A stretch of 64,000 nucleotides of DNA from Lycorma delicatula. Its lineage: Eukaryota > Arthropoda > Insecta > Hemiptera > Fulgoridae. The position numbers were made by a program, and so were the translations under genes. Where the stretch lies: the NCBI RefSeq assembly GCF_047948215.1, contig NC_134464.1, forward strand, positions 33,603,020-33,667,019, in the 5' to 3' direction. Every line of letters starts with the position of its first letter. Position 1 is the stretch's first letter. The notes beneath the pieces are model-generated. The model did not search any database. It was not told where the DNA came from and saw nothing but the letters and a program-made list of their open reading frames with translations. Positions 58,985 to 64,000 of this stretch are shown here, piece after piece.

Positions 58985-59266
58985 TAGAGAACCTGTGCTG
59001 CTACGCAGCATCAATAAATAAATTAAGTTTTAATAAATAGTTTACTTCGTACTTTATAAGACTTCCATCCAAACAACATTAGCTGTGTGTTGACCCTTAG
59101 GTTTCATCTCCACTTCCACATTTTTAAAAGGTTTTTTGCGTGATAGGGCAAAGTACAATTGTTTACCGCTAAAAATTGTTTCAGACAGATAGATCCCTAC
59201 TCGGTGCACAGTTTGTTCTTGCGCCGTGTTGATGGTTATGTAAAATGCTAACCGTATGAAAATTGT
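58985..59266 (-). pseudogene. 3' end of an autonomous Helitron: last ~70 codons of the helicase plus terminal hairpin
   Basis: The minus strand from 59266 encodes RLAFYITINTAQEQTVHRVG, IYLSETIFSGKQLYFALSRK, KPFKNVEVEMKP and NVVWMEVL, then a stop at 59054-59056. This is the C-terminal end of the PIF1-type helicase in Helitron Rep/Hel proteins: the TINKAQGQT motif (two changes here) and the QLYVALSR motif with the arginine finger. Downstream a perfect hairpin, TGCTGC-GTA-GCAGCA (58996-59010), sits where Helitrons have their terminal hairpin. A clean CTRR end is not obvious. The rest of the element is missing upstream. Confidence 0.75.
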
Positions 59267-59462
59267 CTAATTATTTTATTTTTCTATTATTATAGTGAAA
59301 TATACAATTATATTTAATATATATATTATAATTAATATAATATTACATAATATTTTATGTAATCATTTTTGTCAATAGTTTTATTATTTTATTTGTGTAA
59401 TTATATTTTAATGTATGTTTTATTTACACACATTATTTTATCCAATACACATACGTCAGCCA

Positions 59463-59738
59463 ATAAATTATTGGCTGATGGAGATATCCGTATCGGATGG
59501 ATGGCTTATAGGGTTATGAGACGTTCGTTTGACGACCTTGGTTTTCCCTGCTGGACCACAGGCCACAGGTCCTGTTCGAGGCCACTGGGCCAGTTTGTGT
59601 ACCGGGCCAGATCGTAGAGGCCACGGTTTCAACTGTGGTGAGGCCGGTCATCTACGGAAGGACTGCCGGCAAGGAGCTCGATGTCCTTCCTGTCTGTTGC
59701 ATGGACATGCACCGGGAGTAGATAACAAAAAGAGATAA
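59463..59738 (+). pseudogene. R1-like LINE ORF1 zinc-knuckle fragment
   Basis: The plus strand encodes RIGWMAYRVMRRS and PCWTTGHRSC in one frame, then CTGPDRRGHGFNCGEAGHLR and KDCRQGARCPSCLLHGHAPG in the next. This matches the run of three CCHC zinc knuckles at the end of R1-type ORF1 (nucleic-acid-binding Gag-like) proteins. The first cysteine of the middle knuckle is G, and a frameshift separates knuckles one and two. It is an isolated fragment with no ORF2 beside it. Confidence 0.7.
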
Positions 59739-60312
59739 AATAAGGGGATAAAAAAATGTCCACCTTAAAATTAAGAAAAACTTCAAATTTAGTCAATACG
59801 ACAATGATTGCATGTGAAAAAGGTTTCACATGTTTAGCATATGACGAACCCCACCTTCTTATTCAAACAATATTTTGGTCATCCCTTGTCGTAAGGATTG
59901 GTCATATCAAAAATTATTTCAGACAAAATTTTTAGGTAATGTATAAAACTAATGACCACTTTTAACCGATCCGATACTGTCCTATTAAGGGAGTATGATA
60001 TTTTTTTTTTCGAAATCCCATTTTTCCACCCCCTTGGCCAATAGTTGGTGATATCAAGAATCTTTACTTAAATAGGTTTTAAGCCCTTATCCAAAGAAGA
60101 GTAGGAGCTTTAAATTAATTCGATATTTTACTTAATAAGAAATTTATAGCAATATTTTATTTTTTCCGAAACCCCACATCAATCAATTCAACCTTCTTCT
60201 TCCGATTTTGCCGTTTATATTTTCCGAGATTTTGGGTCGTTATATTTTATCTATCAATTTGAAACTGAATGGCGAAAAATTACGGCAGTTATCGTGTTCA
60301 CAAGAAAGTGAA

Positions 60313-60369
<57 letters not shown>

Positions 60370-61075
60370 ACGTAAACGAGTTTTTGTACTAACTCAACAT
60401 TTTAGCAACATTACGTGGTTCTGATGAATATATATATATATATATATATAAAATTTTGAACTGACAGTTGTTTTGGGATCTATGGGGATTTGAATTGCGA
60501 AGATATGTCGAAATTTTCCGGAAATTTATTCATAGTCACCATTACAATAGGTAGCTTTCTTATGAAATCTACTTCAAACACAACCAGATATTTGACTCAC
60601 AATACCTTTCCTTTGTTCTATATTATGCAACCAACATAATAATAATAATATAAAACTATTATAAATATTTAAAATTAATATATATATATACGAATATATT
60701 TACCTTTTATTTCTATGTGCTTTATAAAAAAAAAAAACAATTTAATAACTAAAAGTGAGTTAAAACATTTTACCTTTTTCTTTTTTTTTCATTTAATTAC
60801 AGTTAATAAAATTTCTTTGATGTTGTTTCAGGTTAACTATTAAAATAAAACAAAATTAAAGGAAAATGAATAGAAACATTTTTAATATCTTATACCTTTT
60901 TTTCTATTATACCGTAAAAGGGATGTAAAAATAGAGCTTCATAATTAAATTTATACTTTTTATTTTATAAATAAAGAAAAAATACATAAAAATAATTTAA
61001 CTTAGTTTACGAATGATCTTTCATTTTTTAAATGAATAAAGAGATAAAAAGAAGGTAAATTCTATTAATCTAAAA
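59739..61075. other. No gene; (TA)n microsatellites
   Basis: (TA)n runs at 60317-60366 and 60428-60451. The stretch 59760-60310 has repeat-like phrasing (GGTGATATCAAGAATC, TTCCGAGATTTTGGGTCG) but no second copy here. Confidence 0.45.
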
Positions 61076-61127
61076 CAGTGATTCACAACCTTTTTAGCTC
61101 CACGACCTACAAAATGTAAAAAAAAAA

Positions 61128-61172
<45 letters not shown>

Positions 61173-63130
61173 CGAATTTTTTGTAATCCCCAAACACCAC
61201 TCCAATGAAACCTAGTTAAAACTATTTATCAGCGTTGATAGCGACGAGTTTGAACATGATGTATAAACATCAGCAATCTACAGACATCAACTTGTGTACA
61301 TGCTACTTGTAATTTGGTCTCCTTTTATAATATTTGCTACGAAAGCGACATCCTCGAACATGCATATGAAACGGCGTGCTCCAAGCTGTATAAAAGAGGC
61401 GTAAGGAATTGCAGACCGTCAGTTTAGTTCCGAATGCGAAGCATGTATGTAGTGCCTTCATTTAATTTTTTAAAAGCGTAGTTTCATTGAAAAAAGTAGT
61501 AACTGAGGTTTTGGTTTTTAATTGTACGGTGAAACGTTGTAACTGTTCTATTTTATTCAATTGGAATCTTATAAAAAATGGATAAATTTGTGAAAAAACA
61601 AAGTGAACCATCTATACTCAGTAAATTGTTTGGTAAAAAGACAAGAATGTACGATGATAGTTATTTAAATTATGGTCTTATCTCACTGGATGGAAAGCCG
61701 TTTTTTGCTTTCAAGTCCAGCCGATAAAAGAATGAAGCCATCAAAATTAATTCGACACTTGGAAACTAAACATCCGGACTATAAAAATAAACCCATGGAA
61801 TATTTCAATCAAAATTACAAACTTTGAGAAAACAAGCTTCTATTTGTAAATCAAGCCATATTGATAAAATTACACTTGACGTATCTTATCTAGTTGCTTT
61901 AAGATTCGGTAAGATGTCTAATCCCCATACAACTGCAAAAAACCTCATTTTGCCTGCTGCAACTGATATGTTCATTGTTTTAATAAATGGAAGAAGAAAA
62001 AACACTGAAAAAATTCCACCTTCTAACGAAAAAACAGATCAAACAAAGAAAATACACTGTTTTGCAAATCAATACCTGATAATGCAACAGGACATTGTCT
62101 TTTTGCTGATTCTTATGAAGCTACTAAAATGTATAACATAAATGTATAACTGGAAAAAATGTAATGCAGTATGTAGTGATAATGCAAAGGCAATAACAGG
62201 AAATAACAGTGGATTTATGAAAGAATTAAAAGTCGTCTTATACAAAGGGTGGAATGAACATACTGCTTTCTTCACAGACATACTTTTGTCACAAAAAATA
62301 TGTGGGAAATCTCAAATTCTTTATACAGCTGTAAAAATGGTTCATTTTATCAAAATTCTACTATTACAGAACAGGCTGTTTGCTAAACTATGCGATGAAA
62401 TTGGTGAAAAGAAGAAATCTCTTTTTCCTATACTGAAGACAGATGGTTGTAGAAGAAGAAAGTGTTAACCCGGTTATAGGAATTTTGTGATGGATTAATA
62501 ATATTTTTCGAAGATAAACAAACACCATTCTCAATGTTTTTACAGAATAATGAGTATATATTGCTTAATTAGCTGATATTATGTATTTTCACATTTAAAC
62601 TTCTTGAATGTGAATTTACACGGACGTGTAATGGTATTTTATTAATGACAAAATTCCTGCTTTCATTAATTCATTAAGAAGCTTGATATCTCAATTAGCC
62701 TTTAAAGCAAACATTTTGATATGTTTCCACTCACTACCGATTATATTGAGAAAAATTTGAAAAAAAAACACTATTATTCACCACAGTTTGGATAGCATGC
62801 AGATCCATTTGCAGGAACTAAAAATCAGTTGGTGGAGTATTTCTCAGAAGACAAAAATGATTTTTCGAAGAGATGGGTACTGAATCCATTTAATGTAAAC
62901 ATTGTTGCAGCCGCTAAGTTACCAGTTGAGATTCACAACCAGGTTTTCGAAATGTCTGCAAATAAAACGTTACAACTAGAAATCACATCTGTAGATTTAG
63001 ATACGTTTTGCTTCCTCGTCGAAGTGAATATGGAAATTTAATCAAAGAAGCATTGAAATATTAATCCCTTTCGCCACGTTTTGCTTCTGTAAAATGCCAT
63101 TGTGTACCCAGGTTGAAAAAAATTCTACAT
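61076..63130 (+). pseudogene. Degenerate hAT transposon (Buster/ZBED type), 3' end missing
   Basis: The 5' terminal repeat is CAGTGATTCACAACCTTTTT at 61076-61095, typical of this hAT group. A coding relic starts at ATG 61578 (MDKFVKKQSE). It continues with the second half of a BED zinc finger (KPSKLIRHLETKHPDYKNKP), then SYLVALRFGKMSNPHTTAKN, LILPAATDMFIVLI, NAVCSDNAKAITGNNSGFMK (catalytic-domain region with an SDNAKA/TDGAKA motif), TAVKMVHFIKILLLQNRLFA, LVEYFSEDKNDFSKRWVLNP and, near 63060-63100, EILIPFATFCFC of the C-terminal dimerisation region. Several stops and shifts break the frame, and no 3' inverted terminus is visible. A (TA)n run lies at 61135-61172 in the 5' leader. Confidence 0.75.
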
Positions 63131-64000
63131 TATTCATTAATAAAATATACATAGCATTTAGAAAAGAAAACGTACCGAAATCAATTTCTTAATGAAAAGA
63201 ATGCGATGTTTCATTAATGAAAGAAAAAATATTGTTATAGAAAAACTGTTATCTAAAGAAAATCTTTTAAGACAGAAAAGGGTTAAGAAATATAATATTA
63301 ACATTATAAATGTAAGTATAAAATTAATTTCGATAGAAAACAAGAAAGGTAGAAGTAAATATTTCAAAGAGTTTATGAAAGCCCTATGTAAATAAATATA
63401 TTTATGTATATAGGTGTGTCAAGTCACTTTACTAGAAAGACATTAATTTTAAGTTAATTAAATAATATATTGCACGGATATTTTAAATATTAACTATGTA
63501 ATATTTTGAATATCTTTAATTATGCTATTTATTAATAATAACCATAGAAAGGGATTCGTTTTTCTACGCCGAAAATACTGTTGGAGCAATTTTTTTCCGA
63601 AAACGGAAAAGACCCTTGATAAGTTGACGATTTTTTAAATCCTCAACTGAATTAAAGGGAGGAATAAAATAACTTTATGGTTCTTCACGACCGTAATTTA
63701 GACATTGTAAAGATTCGTTTATTTAAAAAAAAAATGATTTAGACTCGAAACAGGCATGATGGAAATTATCAGATAACATATTAATTCAGGTGAAAATCGG
63801 AATCGGCAATACATCATGGCAACCAGCCATGAATAGTGACCAGAGGATTTTGGTGAGCCCAAAAAATAAAGAAAAGGAACCTTCTCCAGAAAACTCACTG
63901 TCTCTTTGGAACATTAAAAATCAACTCATAGTTAAAAATTGGAAAACGTAATGAACTAAAGATTTAAAAAAATAATAGAACATAGAATAATGCTTAAAAC
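63131..64000. other. No recognisable gene
   Basis: A/T-rich to the window end. Overlapping ~68-codon open frames at 63158-63395 on both strands are chance in low-complexity DNA. Confidence 0.5.

Overview
The window is A+T-rich eukaryotic DNA, almost certainly from an insect. The evidence is the set of mobile elements: mariner-type DNA transposons, R1-like LINEs, a Penelope-like element with a GIY-YIG domain, Helitrons, a Buster/ZBED-type hAT and tRNA-derived SINEs. A hemipteran host would fit the transposon types, but that is a guess. No bacterial gene organisation, operon, CRISPR array or intact host gene was found. The only trace of a host gene is a frameshifted piece on the minus strand (3627-3922) that weakly resembles dynactin subunit 3. 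Most of the window is transposon relics in A/T-rich intergenic or intronic filler.

Layout. 0-5 kb: a repeat widespread in insects, a 242-bp foldback element, and two insertions of a dispersed family called here the TACTTCC family. 5-11 kb: an R1-like LINE tail, a decayed mariner, a non-autonomous Helitron carrying a purine-only tract, and a minus-strand R1-like LINE containing a SINE. 13-16 kb: two TACTTCC copies in head-to-head inversion, and one SINE inserted into another. 18-25 kb: a second mariner, a second purine-tract Helitron, a second Helitron family split by a SINE with perfect target duplications, and a LINE reverse-transcriptase pseudogene. 25-33 kb: mostly featureless. 33-36 kb: the second copy of that Helitron family and the better-preserved LINE reverse-transcriptase fragment. 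37-43.8 kb: a TACTTCC copy, the third purine-tract Helitron, a compound microsatellite, and a Penelope-like element with a hammerhead-ribozyme-like motif that is interrupted by an R1-like LINE. 44-52 kb: two TACTTCC copies, a hairpin and another LINE tail. 53-57 kb: a third mariner lineage, a long (AAT)n array and more LINE relics. 58-64 kb: the last ~70 codons of a Helitron helicase, a LINE ORF1 zinc-knuckle fragment and a degenerate hAT transposase.

No genes form a working pathway here. The order of insertions can be read in several places: LINE into Penelope element, SINE into LINE, SINE into Helitron, SINE into SINE, and TACTTCC copy into TACTTCC copy. The most unusual items are the TACTTCC family (about eight pieces in 64 kb, with terminal motifs in inverted orientation, a 5' hairpin and a tRNA T-arm-like block followed by a T-run), the ribozyme-like motif, the Helitron purine tracts, and two LINE copies that share almost the same 5' truncation point.
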